A stretch of 35,353 nucleotides of DNA from positions 1 through 35,353 of the forward strand of contig CAMWIL010000006.1 in NCBI GenBank assembly GCA_947174325.1, in the 5' to 3' direction. The notes under the pieces are model-generated. The model was not told where the DNA came from, searched no databases, and worked only from the letters and a program-made list of their open reading frames with translations. Origin of the DNA: an uncultured Clostridia bacterium (lineage in GTDB: Bacteria; Bacillota; Clostridia; Christensenellales; UBA3700). Position numbers and translations under genes: made by a program. Shown piece after piece: positions 18,026 through 28,021 of this stretch (position 1 is its first letter; the number at the start of each line of letters is the position of its first letter).

Positions 18026-19029
18026 CTCTTCTTTTTCTTTTTGGAACTTCCGTTTTGAGCCATTTGCTGTTTTTTCTTAGCCTGATTTTTAGCTTTCGCC
18101 TGTTTTTCCTGTTCCTTTCTTTTGATTTTTAATTGCTCTTCATACATATATCCGATCGTATTGTCGCAAGCGTACTGACTGAAAGCAAGTGAGAATACTG
18201 CAAAAGCGCTAAATCCTATCAATGCCATAAATACCAAAAGGAAAAGTCCGATCAAGTTGACGAAGAACAACGCCATAACTCCCGAGAAGAACAACGTAAC
18301 TGTCAAAGTCGGACCGATCATCATTAAAACAAGCGATGAGGTATTTTTGATATACTCTTTCATTTTGTATCTATAGCAAACGTACATACCGTTGCCTACG
18401 AGCATATACATTGCGCTCGCTAAGGCAATAATGCCTATAAATACGACAAGTACCCACCAACCTGCGTTGGCTTGTCCGTTGACGGCAGTTTCTTTAAGTA
18501 TCATTATAAGCGAGCAAGCAAAACCTGTCGCCAATGCTCCAAGCCATGCAAAGGACAATACGAATTTATACCAATGCGACTTTATTCCGCGTAAAAAATG
18601 CTTAAATATTTTTACGTTTGCGCCCCAAAGCATATTTCTGCAACAATAATACAGACCGGACGCAAATAAGCCGAATAACAAACAAGTCGGGAATATGGAA
18701 ATTCCGTAAACTTTCAATCTCACGTCGTAAATTTGCGACAACGCGCTTACGGTATCGTCCTGAACGCCGAAACCTATACCTATACCCGTGCTGAAATTCA
18801 TACCCGAAAGAATAGCCGCTTCCTGCATATTTTGATAGTACATTATCATCACTATCAAAGGAACGCAAGCCACTACCATGATCAAATTCAAAAGCACCAA
18901 CTTCGTCATATTGACCGAGATGGTTTGCATAGCCTGCCGTATTCTTCCTTTGTAAAGAATTGTTCTGCCTTCCGGCGATAGGTCTCTCGTAAGAACAAGG
19001 TTCGCCGCGAGTTTGTTTGTTACGCTCAT
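18022..19029 (-). CDS. Hypothetical multi-pass membrane protein with Lys-rich C-terminal tail
   Basis: 335-aa ORF, several hydrophobic segments, tail KIKRKEQEKQAKAKNQAKKKQQMAQNGSSKKKKKR; 4-nt overlap with the methyltransferase ORF. Confidence 0.75.
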   Translation of the reverse strand: MSVTNKLAANLVLTRDLSPEGRTILYKGRIRQAMQTISVNMTKLVLLNLIMVVACVPLIVMIMYYQNMQEAAILSGMNFSTGIGIGFGVQDDTVSALSQIYDVRLKVYGISIFPTCLLFGLFASGLYYCCRNMLWGANVKIFKHFLRGIKSHWYKFVLSFAWLGALATGFACSLIMILKETAVNGQANAGWWVLVVFIGIIALASAMYMLVGNGMYVCYRYKMKEYIKNTSSLVLMMIGPTLTVTLFFSGVMALFFVNLIGLFLLVFMALIGFSAFAVFSLAFSQYACDNTIGYMYEEQLKIKRKEQEKQAKAKNQAKKKQQMAQNGSSKKKKKR

Positions 19030-19178
19030 AGTCGCTCCGCTTTAAATATTATTATTATAAACAATATTATAGACTAATTTTCCTTGATATGCAACTATTT
19101 GATCGGATTGAAAATATTTATGACTTCTTTTTGTTATTATTTTGTTTAGACGTAAAATAAAAAATATTCCGATTTCGC

Positions 19179-19207
19179 TTTACATATTCCCAATAATATG
19201 CTAAGAT
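19179..19207 (+). promoter_or_regulatory. Sigma-A-type promoter of the asd-dapA-dapB operon
   Basis: TTTACA-N17-TAAGAT, 7 nt upstream of the riboswitch P1 start. Confidence 0.6.
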
Positions 19208-19213
19208 ATTTCT

Positions 19214-19387
19214 TAGTTTACAGAGGCGCAGAATATATCAGTAGAGGGATAAATGCGACAAGACGTACCCTTGAAAGGATATTTTGCCGAAATCATACGC
19301 AGATCTTGCAAAAGCGTACGGTTGGTTGCTACGGTGAACAACCCTGCAACTGTCACCTTAAATTGCTGAGGTGGAGCACTTAAACTG
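19214..19387 (+). promoter_or_regulatory. Lysine riboswitch (L-box)
   Basis: P1 AGTTTA...TAAACT; conserved pieces cagaggcgcagaa, agtagaggga, ttgccgaaat, ggttggttgct, ctgtcacc, gaggtggagcact; upstream of lysine-biosynthesis genes. Confidence 0.92.
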
Positions 19388-19409
19388 ACAGAAAATAATT
19401 TGTCTTTTT

Positions 19410-19439
19410 AATGCTCTGCGACCTCGTAGAGCATTTTTT
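19410..19439 (+). terminator. Riboswitch-controlled intrinsic terminator
   Basis: aatgctct-gcgacctcgt-agagcatt-tttt between the L-box and asd. Confidence 0.85.
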
Positions 19440-19509
19440 ATAGCTCTGTAAATAATACTTGACGTCAAAAGAAAATAAATTTTGAGTACAAACTCACAAG
19501 GAGATATTT

Positions 19510-20529
19510 ATGAAAAAATACAACGTAGCCGTCGTAGGCGCGACAGGCATGGTGGGAAACAAATTTTTGGAAGTATTGACCGAAAAACAACTTCCCGTTG
19601 AAAACTATTACCTTTTTGCTTCCGCAAAGAGCGCGGGAAAAGTTATCGACTTTATGGGCAAGCCCCACACCGTTATTGAATTGACGGAAGAAAACGTAAA
19701 GGCGCATAAAGTTGATATCGCTCTTTTCAGCGCAGGCGGTTCGACAAGCGCAAAGTTTGCTCCCGTATTCGCAAAATGCGGCGCGGTTGTTATCGACAAT
19801 TCCAGCCAATGGAGAATGGATCCTACCGTTCCGCTCGTAGTTCCCGAAGTAAATCCGCAGGATATCGACTGGAACAACGGCATTATCGCCAACCCTAACT
19901 GCTCCACTATCCAAGCTATGGTAGCTCTTAAACCTTTGTATGACAAATACGGTATCAAGAGAATAGTATATAGTACCTATCAAGCGGTAAGCGGCGCAGG
20001 CGTAGCAGGATACAACGATCTTCTCGACGGACTCAAAGCGTTTGTAAACAACGAAGAATACGCTACTAAGAAATTCCCGTATCAAATAGCAAACAACTGT
20101 CTGCCTCACATCGACGTATTCCTCGACAACGGTTATACCAAAGAAGAAGAAAAGATGATGAAGGAGACCAAAAAGATCTTGGGCGACGATAAGATCAAAG
20201 TTACGGCTACTACCGTAAGAGTTCCCGTCCTCAATTCTCACTCCGAATCGATAAATATCGAATTCAACAAGCCTTGCACCAAAGAAGGTATAATCGAGGC
20301 TTTGAAATCTCAAAAAGGTATCGTCGTATGCGATGACGTTGCCAACAACGTATACCCTATGCCTATCGATTCGACCGGACATGACGAAGTATACGTTGGA
20401 CGTATCCGTATAGACGACACTGTAGAAAGCGGTTGCAACCTTTGGGTAGTTGCCGACAACATCCGTAAGGGCGCGGCAAGCAACGCGGTTCAAATAGCGG
20501 AATATATGATAGAAAACGGAAAAATCTGA
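19510..20529 (+). CDS. asd: Aspartate-semialdehyde dehydrogenase
   Basis: MKKYNVAVVGATGMVGNKFLEVL; active-site IIANPNCSTIQAMVALKPL; RBS aaggag. Confidence 0.97.
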   Translation: MKKYNVAVVGATGMVGNKFLEVLTEKQLPVENYYLFASAKSAGKVIDFMGKPHTVIELTEENVKAHKVDIALFSAGGSTSAKFAPVFAKCGAVVIDNSSQWRMDPTVPLVVPEVNPQDIDWNNGIIANPNCSTIQAMVALKPLYDKYGIKRIVYSTYQAVSGAGVAGYNDLLDGLKAFVNNEEYATKKFPYQIANNCLPHIDVFLDNGYTKEEEKMMKETKKILGDDKIKVTATTVRVPVLNSHSESINIEFNKPCTKEGIIEALKSQKGIVVCDDVANNVYPMPIDSTGHDEVYVGRIRIDDTVESGCNLWVVADNIRKGAASNAVQIAEYMIENGKI

Positions 20530-20545
20530 TCCGAGGGAATAAAAA

Positions 20546-21424
20546 ATGTTTGAAGGTACTTACACCGCAATTATTACCCCGTTTTCAAAAACGGGCGTAG
20601 ATTATGAGAGTTTTGAAAAATTGATAGAAAGTCAAATATCCGGCGGTATCAACGGCTTGGTATTTGTAGGCACTACCGGCGAACCTGCCACTATGAGCTC
20701 AAAAGAAAAGCAAGAGCTTAGAGCATTTGCTTTGAAATGCGTCAACAAACGCGTCCCCGTGATTTTCGGCACGGGATGCAACTGTACGCAAACGGCAGTG
20801 GAAAATTCCGTTACCGCGCAAGAAGAAGGCGCGGACGGCATATTGGTTGTGTCTCCGTACTACAATAAATGTACGCAACACGGACTATTTTTGCACTATA
20901 ACGCGATAGCCGAAAAGTGTTCTCTGCCGATGATAATCTACAACGTTCCGGGAAGAACGGGCGTCAATATACTTCCTGAGACCGTCGGCAAACTCGCTCG
21001 CGAAATACCTTCTATTGTCGGAATTAAAGAAGCGTGCGGCAACTTGGAACAAATCGCAAAGACGGCAGAACAGATCAAAGGCACAAACCTTCAACTCATG
21101 AGCGGCGACGACAAACTCGCAGTTGATATCGCAAGATTAGGAGGAACTACCCTGATATCCGTCGCAAGCAACGCCCTTCCAAGAGAATTTACGCAAATCA
21201 TGGCTTACGCAAACGCAGGCAAATTCGACGAGGCTGACGCGCTGTATTCAAAGTACGACAAGTTTGTCGATCTGCTTTTCAGCGAAGTCAATCCCATTCC
21301 GATAAAATACGCTTGTTCACAACTCGGTCTTTGTCAAAATATTTTGAGATTGCCGTTGACGTCTATGAGCGAAGACAAGGCTCAAATCTTGCGCGCGGAA
21401 ATGCAAAGACTGAGCATTATTTAA
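20546..21424 (+). CDS. dapA: 4-hydroxy-tetrahydrodipicolinate synthase
   Basis: MFEGTYTAIITPFSKTGVDYESF...GLVFVGTTGEPATMS...PMIIYNVPGRTGVNI. Confidence 0.97.
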   Translation: MFEGTYTAIITPFSKTGVDYESFEKLIESQISGGINGLVFVGTTGEPATMSSKEKQELRAFALKCVNKRVPVIFGTGCNCTQTAVENSVTAQEEGADGILVVSPYYNKCTQHGLFLHYNAIAEKCSLPMIIYNVPGRTGVNILPETVGKLAREIPSIVGIKEACGNLEQIAKTAEQIKGTNLQLMSGDDKLAVDIARLGGTTLISVASNALPREFTQIMAYANAGKFDEADALYSKYDKFVDLLFSEVNPIPIKYACSQLGLCQNILRLPLTSMSEDKAQILRAEMQRLSII

Positions 21425-21437
21425 TAAAGGTGATTTT

Positions 21438-22211
21438 ATGATAAAAGTTTTAATTTGGGGAATAGGCGGAAGAATGGGCAAGAACATTCTCGAAGGACTA
21501 TCCTCTTTCGACAACGTTCAAGCCGTAGGCGGAGTTGACAAATTTGCCGATCCGTCGCAATTTCCCGTCCCCGTATTCAAAAGCGGTAAAGACGTAAACG
21601 TAAACGCGGACGTAATAATCGACTTCTCCCGTCCCGACGCGCTTGACGAAATTTTAGAATACGCGCTTGCCCGCAAAACAGGTATAATGCTTGCAACGAC
21701 GGGCTACTCTGCCGAGCAACAAAAAGCGATAGATAAAGCGTCGGAAAGTATAGCGGTATTCCAATCGAGCAATATGTCTTTGGGCGTAAATTTGCTTATC
21801 GAACTCTGTCGCAAAGCGTCCAAATTTCTTGGTGAAAACTACGACGTAGAGATTATCGAACAACATCACAATCAAAAGGTAGATTCTCCTTCGGGCACCG
21901 CTTTATCTATTGCGGACGCTATCAACGAAGAGGTTGACAATTCCAAAGAATTCGTATACGGCAGACATGACAAAAATTGCCGTCGCGATAAAAAAGAAAT
22001 CGGCATACACGCCGTTAGAGGCGGCACGATAGTCGGCAAACACGACGTGCTCTTTATCGGAAAGGATGAAGTTATTACCATTTCGCACGAAGCTCAATCA
22101 AGAGCGGTATTTGCGCAAGGCGCGATACGCGCGGGTATATTCCTCTCTTCCAAGAAGAACGGAAAATATTCTATGAAAGACCTATTGCGTTCGGCAGGTC
22201 AAGAGAAGTAA
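21438..22211 (+). CDS. dapB: 4-hydroxy-tetrahydrodipicolinate reductase
   Basis: MIKVLIWGIGGRMGKNILEGL; EIIEQHHNQKVDSPSGTALSIADAI signature. Confidence 0.97.
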   Translation: MIKVLIWGIGGRMGKNILEGLSSFDNVQAVGGVDKFADPSQFPVPVFKSGKDVNVNADVIIDFSRPDALDEILEYALARKTGIMLATTGYSAEQQKAIDKASESIAVFQSSNMSLGVNLLIELCRKASKFLGENYDVEIIEQHHNQKVDSPSGTALSIADAINEEVDNSKEFVYGRHDKNCRRDKKEIGIHAVRGGTIVGKHDVLFIGKDEVITISHEAQSRAVFAQGAIRAGIFLSSKKNGKYSMKDLLRSAGQEK

Positions 22212-22244
22212 AAATAGAGCAATATAAGTATTGACTAAAACATA

Positions 22245-22273
22245 AAAAGAGCAAGCTATCTGCTTGCTCTTTT
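22245..22273. terminator. Bidirectional terminator between convergent dapB and the dnaG-rpoD operon end
   Basis: aaaagagcaagc-tatct-gcttgctctttt with A/T flanks on both sides. Confidence 0.8.
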
Positions 22274-22293
22274 AAACTACGTTCACACTTTCA

Positions 22294-22839
22294 TTATTTC
22301 TTGTTCTTCTCTATACTCAACTCTTCAAGCGCCTGTTCGTACTTTCTATTGAGTTCGGCGACCGCTTCTCTGTTCTCCAAATGCAATTTCATAAGATCGC
22401 AATCAAGCACGCTTTTACCCTTGTATGTCTTTATAGGGAATTCCCCGACCACTTTTAAAGTAAGCACTTCATACCAATTAAATTGACTTGGGCTTTTACA
22501 AACATACGTCTTACCTTCGTCTTCATATTGATATTCTATGTAATATACTGCGACTTTACCTGAAGTCTTTTCCGTATTATACGATAAAAATTTTGCGGTA
22601 GTCTGCTTGCCTAAGGTTTCTATTTGCAAATCTGCTTTTATTTTGACCAGTCTGAAAATAGACGAAACAGCGATCAATACGCCTGCCGCTACCGTAAGCG
22701 CAGAAACGACGTAACTCGCCGCGATCTTTGACTCGGCTAAGTATCTGTAATACACCAAAAGCGCTATTCCCAATATAGTGACTACGCTTCCGATAATAAT
22801 AGGCTTGACAACGCTGTCTTTTATGCTCAGTCTTTTCAT
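22294..22839 (-). CDS. Hypothetical membrane protein (DUF3592-like)
   Basis: 181 aa, two N-terminal hydrophobic segments, then beta-rich region (TTAKFLSYNTEKTSGKVAVYYIEYQYEDEGKTYVCKSP). Confidence 0.65.
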   Translation of the reverse strand: MKRLSIKDSVVKPIIIGSVVTILGIALLVYYRYLAESKIAASYVVSALTVAAGVLIAVSSIFRLVKIKADLQIETLGKQTTAKFLSYNTEKTSGKVAVYYIEYQYEDEGKTYVCKSPSQFNWYEVLTLKVVGEFPIKTYKGKSVLDCDLMKLHLENREAVAELNRKYEQALEELSIEKNKK

Positions 22840-22840
22840 A

Positions 22841-23548
22841 TCAGTCCTTATTGTAAATAATTCTTCCGCAGTTGGGACAATCCTGAATTTTAAGTCCCTC
22901 GCTCAATTTATCTATAATGTCGCTAGCAATCTCCATTCCGCATCCGCCGCAACTGCAAGGCTTGATAAACGGCACAAAAACAGGTCTCTTTTTGTTTGCT
23001 TTGACCTTTTTATATTTATCCAAAAGCAGAGTATTGATATCCTTTTCCAAGTCTTTGAGCTCTCGCATGATCTCGCCCGCCTCGACTGACTTTTCTTTTT
23101 TGAGGTTGTTGAATTCTTCGGTATAAGCTCTATAACTTTTTGAAGATTTGCCCGCTTGCTCGTATTCTTTTTTATATTTTGAATTCGTCTCGCTCAACTC
23201 TTTGTTTATTCTAGACATTTCTCTTTCGAGATCGTCGGCTTGCTGTTCAAGCTTTTCGAGTTGTTTTGCAAAATAATCAAGCTGTTTTTCATCGCAATCA
23301 GGCAAATCGCCCGTAGCGATCTCCTCTATCTGCTTATCGATTTCCGCCAATGCCGACATATTCTTTTTTATATTTTCCATAGCCGTCTCAGCGATTTCGT
23401 TGAGTCTTGTCAACGTCTCGTAAGACTGCTTGGTTGCGTTTTGATAAAATATCATTTTCTTAGCCGGCTCGCTTGTTTTGAGTTCGTTTTCCAACTTAAA
23501 CAACTTCATGTCAACTTCCTGATACTTCAAAATCTTTTCTATACTCAT
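22841..23548 (-). CDS. Coiled-coil protein with C-terminal C4-type zinc ribbon
   Basis: 235 aa; long coiled coil then PCSCGGCGMEIASD...IQDCPNCGRIIY. Confidence 0.85.
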   Translation of the reverse strand: MSIEKILKYQEVDMKLFKLENELKTSEPAKKMIFYQNATKQSYETLTRLNEIAETAMENIKKNMSALAEIDKQIEEIATGDLPDCDEKQLDYFAKQLEKLEQQADDLEREMSRINKELSETNSKYKKEYEQAGKSSKSYRAYTEEFNNLKKEKSVEAGEIMRELKDLEKDINTLLLDKYKKVKANKKRPVFVPFIKPCSCGGCGMEIASDIIDKLSEGLKIQDCPNCGRIIYNKD

Positions 23549-23581
23549 ATTTTACTCCTTTTCCACTTTTCGTGGCGTATA

Positions 23582-24337
23582 TTACTTTATATTGTGATAA
23601 GGGCTTACGTCGGTTTGCGAGATACGTATTATCGAAGAAAACTCTTCAAGCCATTCCTTGAAAATATCTACGCAGAAAATTTCGCTTTCGTAATGCCCTA
23701 CGTCTATCATAGCCAATGAATAGTCTATCACTCGCAGCGCAATAGATATCTTGCTTTCACCGCCGATAATGCAGTCCACGCCGTTTTCTTTTGCGTACTC
23801 TATCAATTCTTCGTCTCTCGCGCCCGCGCCCGTACACACGGCGATCTTTGATATTCTTTTATTCTTATCTCCGACGAATTTAACGTTGCCGTCTTGAAGA
23901 ATGTCGGCGACTTTTTTAGAGAGAGAACTCAAATTTGTCTCTTGTATTTTGCCCTCGCGCGCGCAACCGTCTATGACCTTTACGTCTTTCATTCCCAACA
24001 AAGAAGCAAATCGATCGTTCAGTCCTCCCGAACAACAGTCCAAATTAGTATGACAGCTGTAAAGATTTATTCCATACTCTTTTGCTTTATCGAGAATGCT
24101 TTGCGTATAGCGGTCAATCTCTTCGCCGAATACCGAAGGATGATGCGTGATCAAAAGATTACAACCGCTGTTTCGGCATTCTTCAAGCGTATAATATGTA
24201 ACGTTTTGCGCCAGCAATATACCGCCAACCTCATTCTCCATATCGCCGTAATTCAGTCCCGCGCTGTCAAAATCCAACATTTGAGAAAGCGGAGCGTGTT
24301 TTTCGATTACGGATACCACGTCTTTTACTTTCGGCAT
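23582..24337 (-). CDS. Nif3-like dinuclear metal center hexameric protein
   Basis: MPKVKDVVSVIEKHAPLSQMLDFDSAGLNYGD...LLITHHPSVFGE...SCHTNLDCCSGGLND...DVGHYESE. Confidence 0.93.
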   Translation of the reverse strand: MPKVKDVVSVIEKHAPLSQMLDFDSAGLNYGDMENEVGGILLAQNVTYYTLEECRNSGCNLLITHHPSVFGEEIDRYTQSILDKAKEYGINLYSCHTNLDCCSGGLNDRFASLLGMKDVKVIDGCAREGKIQETNLSSLSKKVADILQDGNVKFVGDKNKRISKIAVCTGAGARDEELIEYAKENGVDCIIGGESKISIALRVIDYSLAMIDVGHYESEIFCVDIFKEWLEEFSSIIRISQTDVSPYHNIK

Positions 24338-24346
24338 AACTACCTC

Positions 24347-25006
24347 TCATTGCCTCTCGTCTATTATCTCGAAAATCTTTTTTAAGATTTTTGCTTCTCG
24401 GCTCTTATCCGCAAACTCTTCCAGCTTGTTTTTCTTTTGCCGTAATTTTTCGATATACAACGAGTAGTCAGGATCGCGATCGCGATTTTTCCCCAAATAC
24501 AATTCTTTTTCACTCAACCTGCAATCTTTTTCAAATCCTTCGATCGCGCTGATTATATTATAGAATTTTCCGCTCTCTTGAACGACGAAATCTTTGTCGA
24601 TATACAGCCCTTTGCTTGCCAAAAATTCTCTCAATTCGATCGTGTTTTTATGAGCGACAAGAATTAATCTTTTTATTCCTTTGGGTATATCGGATAAGAT
24701 TGCCATGATCTCTTTCCCGCCCATACCCGCGATTACCGCGCAATCGACCTCGTTGTCAAGTATCGGTTTAAGTCCGTCGCCGCAACGAAAATCTATATTA
24801 TCCAAGCCGTAAGTTTTTGCAAGTTCGACAGCTTTATCCAAAGACTTTGATGAAATATCGCAAGCTATCGCCTTTCGAACTTTTCCTTCAAGCAAAGCGC
24901 AGACCGCAACTTTGCCGTGATCGCAGCCGATATCGGCAAGGACGATTCCTTGTATACTGTCTACGACAGCGCGCAATCTCTTATCAAGTTTCGGCGCGTT
25001 CATCAA
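24347..25006 (-). CDS. trmK: tRNA (adenine(22)-N(1))-methyltransferase TrmK
   Basis: [46 protein letters not shown]...[13 protein letters not shown], located after rpoD as in Firmicutes. Confidence 0.9.
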   Translation of the reverse strand: MMNAPKLDKRLRAVVDSIQGIVLADIGCDHGKVAVCALLEGKVRKAIACDISSKSLDKAVELAKTYGLDNIDFRCGDGLKPILDNEVDCAVIAGMGGKEIMAILSDIPKGIKRLILVAHKNTIELREFLASKGLYIDKDFVVQESGKFYNIISAIEGFEKDCRLSEKELYLGKNRDRDPDYSLYIEKLRQKKNKLEEFADKSREAKILKKIFEIIDERQ

Positions 25007-26091
25007 GGTTTGCCGATATAGTCTTTGAGTTTTTTCGTACGGTTGGGGTGACGAAGTTTTCTCAACGCTTTTGCTTCGATCTGCCTTATACGCTCTCTGG
25101 TAACATTGAATTCTCTGCCCACCTCTTCAAGCGTTTTAGGACGGGAATCGTCAAGTCCGTATCTCTTTCTTATAACTTCGTTTTCTCTCGGCGTAAGCGT
25201 GCTCAACACTTCGAGCAAATGCTCTTTAAGCATTCTCGTTTCCGCCTTTTCAGCAGGAGAAGCCGAAGTATTGTCCTCAATAAAGTCACCGAGGTGGCTG
25301 TCCTCTTCCTCGCCGATAGGCTTTTCTAGCGAAACGGGATCTTGCGCGATCTTTTGGATCTCGATCACCTTTTCTTCGGTTATTCCCATCTTCTCGGCGA
25401 TTTCCGCGGTTGTGGGTTCTCTACCCAACGTCTGCAAAAGCTGTCTTGATACTCTGCCCGTCTTGTTTATGGTTTCTACCATATGCACGGGAATTCTTAT
25501 CGTTCTCGCTTGGTCTGCGATAGCGCGAGTAATCGACTGCTTTATCCACCAAGTAGCGTAAGTCGAAAACTTAAAGCCTTTCGTATAATCGAATTTTTCT
25601 ACGGCTTTCATAAGTCCCAAATTGCCCTCTTGAATAAGGTCAAGGAATTGCATACCTCTTCCTACGTATCTTTTTGCAATAGATACGACAAGACGCAAGT
25701 TGGCTTCGCTCAATCTGTTTTTTGCGGTAATATCGCCTTCGCTCATTCTTTGAGCAAGTTCCTTTTCTTCATCCGACTGCAAAAGAGGAACTTGTCCGAT
25801 ATCCTTGAGATACATCTTTACCGAATCGTCGGTAGTAGCGTCTATACCGTCAAAAGCGATCTCTTTGATATCTTCGCTTTCTTCCTGGATCTCTACGCCT
25901 GAATTTTTGAAAATCTCAAATACCACGCTTGTCTCGTCAGGAAGAAGAGATAGTTTGTCCGTCAACTTTTCAAACTCGCTCATAGTCATGACCTTGTCTT
26001 TATAGTTGGTGGCTATCTTGATCGCTTCGATCCTTATTTTCTCTTCGCGTTGGAGAATTTTCTCGTTTTGCTCTGTCTTTTCTTCGTTCAT
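25003..26091 (-). CDS. rpoD: RNA polymerase primary sigma factor
   Basis: [64 protein letters not shown] and [27 protein letters not shown]. Confidence 0.97.
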   Translation of the reverse strand: MNEEKTEQNEKILQREEKIRIEAIKIATNYKDKVMTMSEFEKLTDKLSLLPDETSVVFEIFKNSGVEIQEESEDIKEIAFDGIDATTDDSVKMYLKDIGQVPLLQSDEEKELAQRMSEGDITAKNRLSEANLRLVVSIAKRYVGRGMQFLDLIQEGNLGLMKAVEKFDYTKGFKFSTYATWWIKQSITRAIADQARTIRIPVHMVETINKTGRVSRQLLQTLGREPTTAEIAEKMGITEEKVIEIQKIAQDPVSLEKPIGEEEDSHLGDFIEDNTSASPAEKAETRMLKEHLLEVLSTLTPRENEVIRKRYGLDDSRPKTLEEVGREFNVTRERIRQIEAKALRKLRHPNRTKKLKDYIGKP

Positions 26092-26120
26092 ACAACCTCC
26101 GAATTATTCTTTTGTCAAAG

Positions 26121-27857
26121 CTATTTTTTCATATTGTTTTGGGCAAGTTGGCTCATCATTATAAATCTCGCTTCCTCGTCGTTTTCGCTGTCGATCGCGT
26201 GAGTAAGCGCTCTTTTGCGTTTCTTGTTGCCCTCTTTGATTATCTTATTTATACAATCGTCAAAATACTTTTTGGCGATATCGTCTCCTATCTTGCTTCC
26301 CTCGTCAAGCACTGCGCGCACTTCCGCGTTTTCTTCTTCATGCGAAATAAACTCTTCCATAGTATTGTTTCCGCTGTCCTTTTTCGCTCTGTAAATATCG
26401 TACAAAGCTCTCTGCTTCGCGTCTACTATATACTGCGAAAGATCTATATCGCAGCTCACGTCTTCCACTCCGCCGAAAAGTCCGTAAAGCGCGTACCTTA
26501 CCGCTCTATCAAACGCCGACGCGCCCAACTTCACCTGTTCGGGCGGAGCGATCGCTCCCGCCGATTCGCTTACGTCCAACTGACGTCTTAAAGTATCCTT
26601 GCTAAGTCCCGTCTTTTTTGCGACGTATTCTATATACGCTTCGATCATTGCAGGATCTTCAAGCGGTTTTATTATCTTCATAGCCTCGACCGCGTATTTT
26701 CCCTTTTCCTGCGGCGAGGAAAGGTCGTACCCGCTTGCCAGAGTATTGAGTTTATGCTCAAAAAGCGGTTTGGCGTCCACGAGCAATTTTAGATAATTCT
26801 CTTTTCCGTATTTGCGAACGTACTCGTCGGGATCGAGCTTTTCGGGCAAACTGACAACGCGCACTTCAAGTCCCTGATTATATAGTATATCCAAACCTCT
26901 CATAGTGGCTTTTTGTCCCGCGCCGTCGCCGTCATAACATATTACCACTTTGTTGACGTATCTTCTGATAAGTTTCGCCTGTTCTTGCGTGAGCGACGTA
27001 CCCATAGACGCGATTGCGTTTTTCACCCCGCTTTGGAATAGCGAAATAACGTCCATGTATCCCTCTACAACGATCAGTTCGTTGACGGCGGTCTCCAACT
27101 TCAACCTCTTGACAGAGTGCTGTCCGAATATCTCTTTCGACTTATTGAACAAAACGGTTTCTCGAGTATTTTTGTACTTTGGCAAACTGTCGTCAAGCAC
27201 TCTTCCGCCGAATGCAACGACTTGTTTCAAGTTATTGATGATAGGCACTATCAATCTACCTGCCATAGTGTCGACAGCGTTTCCCGATTGTGTCGTATCG
27301 ACCAAACCCGCTTCCTGCATATTCTCTTTTGAATATCCCTTGGCGGAAAGATAAGCGACAAGTTGAGTTCTGCCTATCGAATACCCCAGTCCGAAGATCG
27401 TAGCAGTCTGCATACTTAATCCGCGCTTTGCCAAATATTCTCTAGCCGGCTTTCCCGCTTCGGAAATGAGATTTTGATGGAAATACGACGCGGTATCCCT
27501 CATCATCTCAAACAGCTTGTCCTTATGCTTTCTCAAATTTGAATTACCGTCGTTTTTTGAAAAATCAGGTACGGGCACATGATACTTGTCCGCCAGTATC
27601 TTTACAGCGCCCATAAAATCGGTATGTTCTATTTCTTGTACAAAAGATATAGCGTCTCCGCCTACTCCGCAACCGAAACAGTGATAAGACTGCGACTGCT
27701 CATACAAACAGAATGACGGAGTTTTTTCGTGATGGAAAGGACAACACGCCCATTTTTTGCTTCCCCTTTCTTGTAAAGATACGTATGGGGAAATAACTTC
27801 GGCTATGTCGATTTTTGATTTTAACTTTTCCAACCACTCGGAAAATACCTCTGCCAT
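26121..27857 (-). CDS. dnaG: DNA primase
   Basis: CPFHHEKTPSFCLYEQSQSYHCFGCGVGGDAISFV (zinc finger), VEGYMDVISLFQSG (TOPRIM), VVICYDGDGAGQKA. Confidence 0.97.
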   Translation of the reverse strand: MAEVFSEWLEKLKSKIDIAEVISPYVSLQERGSKKWACCPFHHEKTPSFCLYEQSQSYHCFGCGVGGDAISFVQEIEHTDFMGAVKILADKYHVPVPDFSKNDGNSNLRKHKDKLFEMMRDTASYFHQNLISEAGKPAREYLAKRGLSMQTATIFGLGYSIGRTQLVAYLSAKGYSKENMQEAGLVDTTQSGNAVDTMAGRLIVPIINNLKQVVAFGGRVLDDSLPKYKNTRETVLFNKSKEIFGQHSVKRLKLETAVNELIVVEGYMDVISLFQSGVKNAIASMGTSLTQEQAKLIRRYVNKVVICYDGDGAGQKATMRGLDILYNQGLEVRVVSLPEKLDPDEYVRKYGKENYLKLLVDAKPLFEHKLNTLASGYDLSSPQEKGKYAVEAMKIIKPLEDPAMIEAYIEYVAKKTGLSKDTLRRQLDVSESAGAIAPPEQVKLGASAFDRAVRYALYGLFGGVEDVSCDIDLSQYIVDAKQRALYDIYRAKKDSGNNTMEEFISHEEENAEVRAVLDEGSKIGDDIAKKYFDDCINKIIKEGNKKRKRALTHAIDSENDEEARFIMMSQLAQNNMKK

Positions 27858-27940
27858 CGTATACCTCTCTTTTGTTTACATTATTATTATACGTCGTAAA
27901 TTACATTATTCCTTAAAATAAATATAAAAAATATATAAAA

Positions 27941-27973
27941 CTATAAAAGAGCAATTATTTTGCTCTTTTATAG
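27941..27973 (-). terminator. Terminator of the 1782-aa gene
   Basis: ctataaaagagcaa-ttatt-ttgctcttttatag perfect 14-bp stem. Confidence 0.8.
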
Positions 27974-28021
27974 TAGTTCGTTGATTTGATTTTTTGAATA
28001 ATTACGATTAGCTATTCAATT

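Noticed and set aside
19465-20493. 342-aa minus-strand ORF opposite asd
   Set aside because: Fully antisense to a clear asd gene with RBS and riboswitch; no recognisable protein features.
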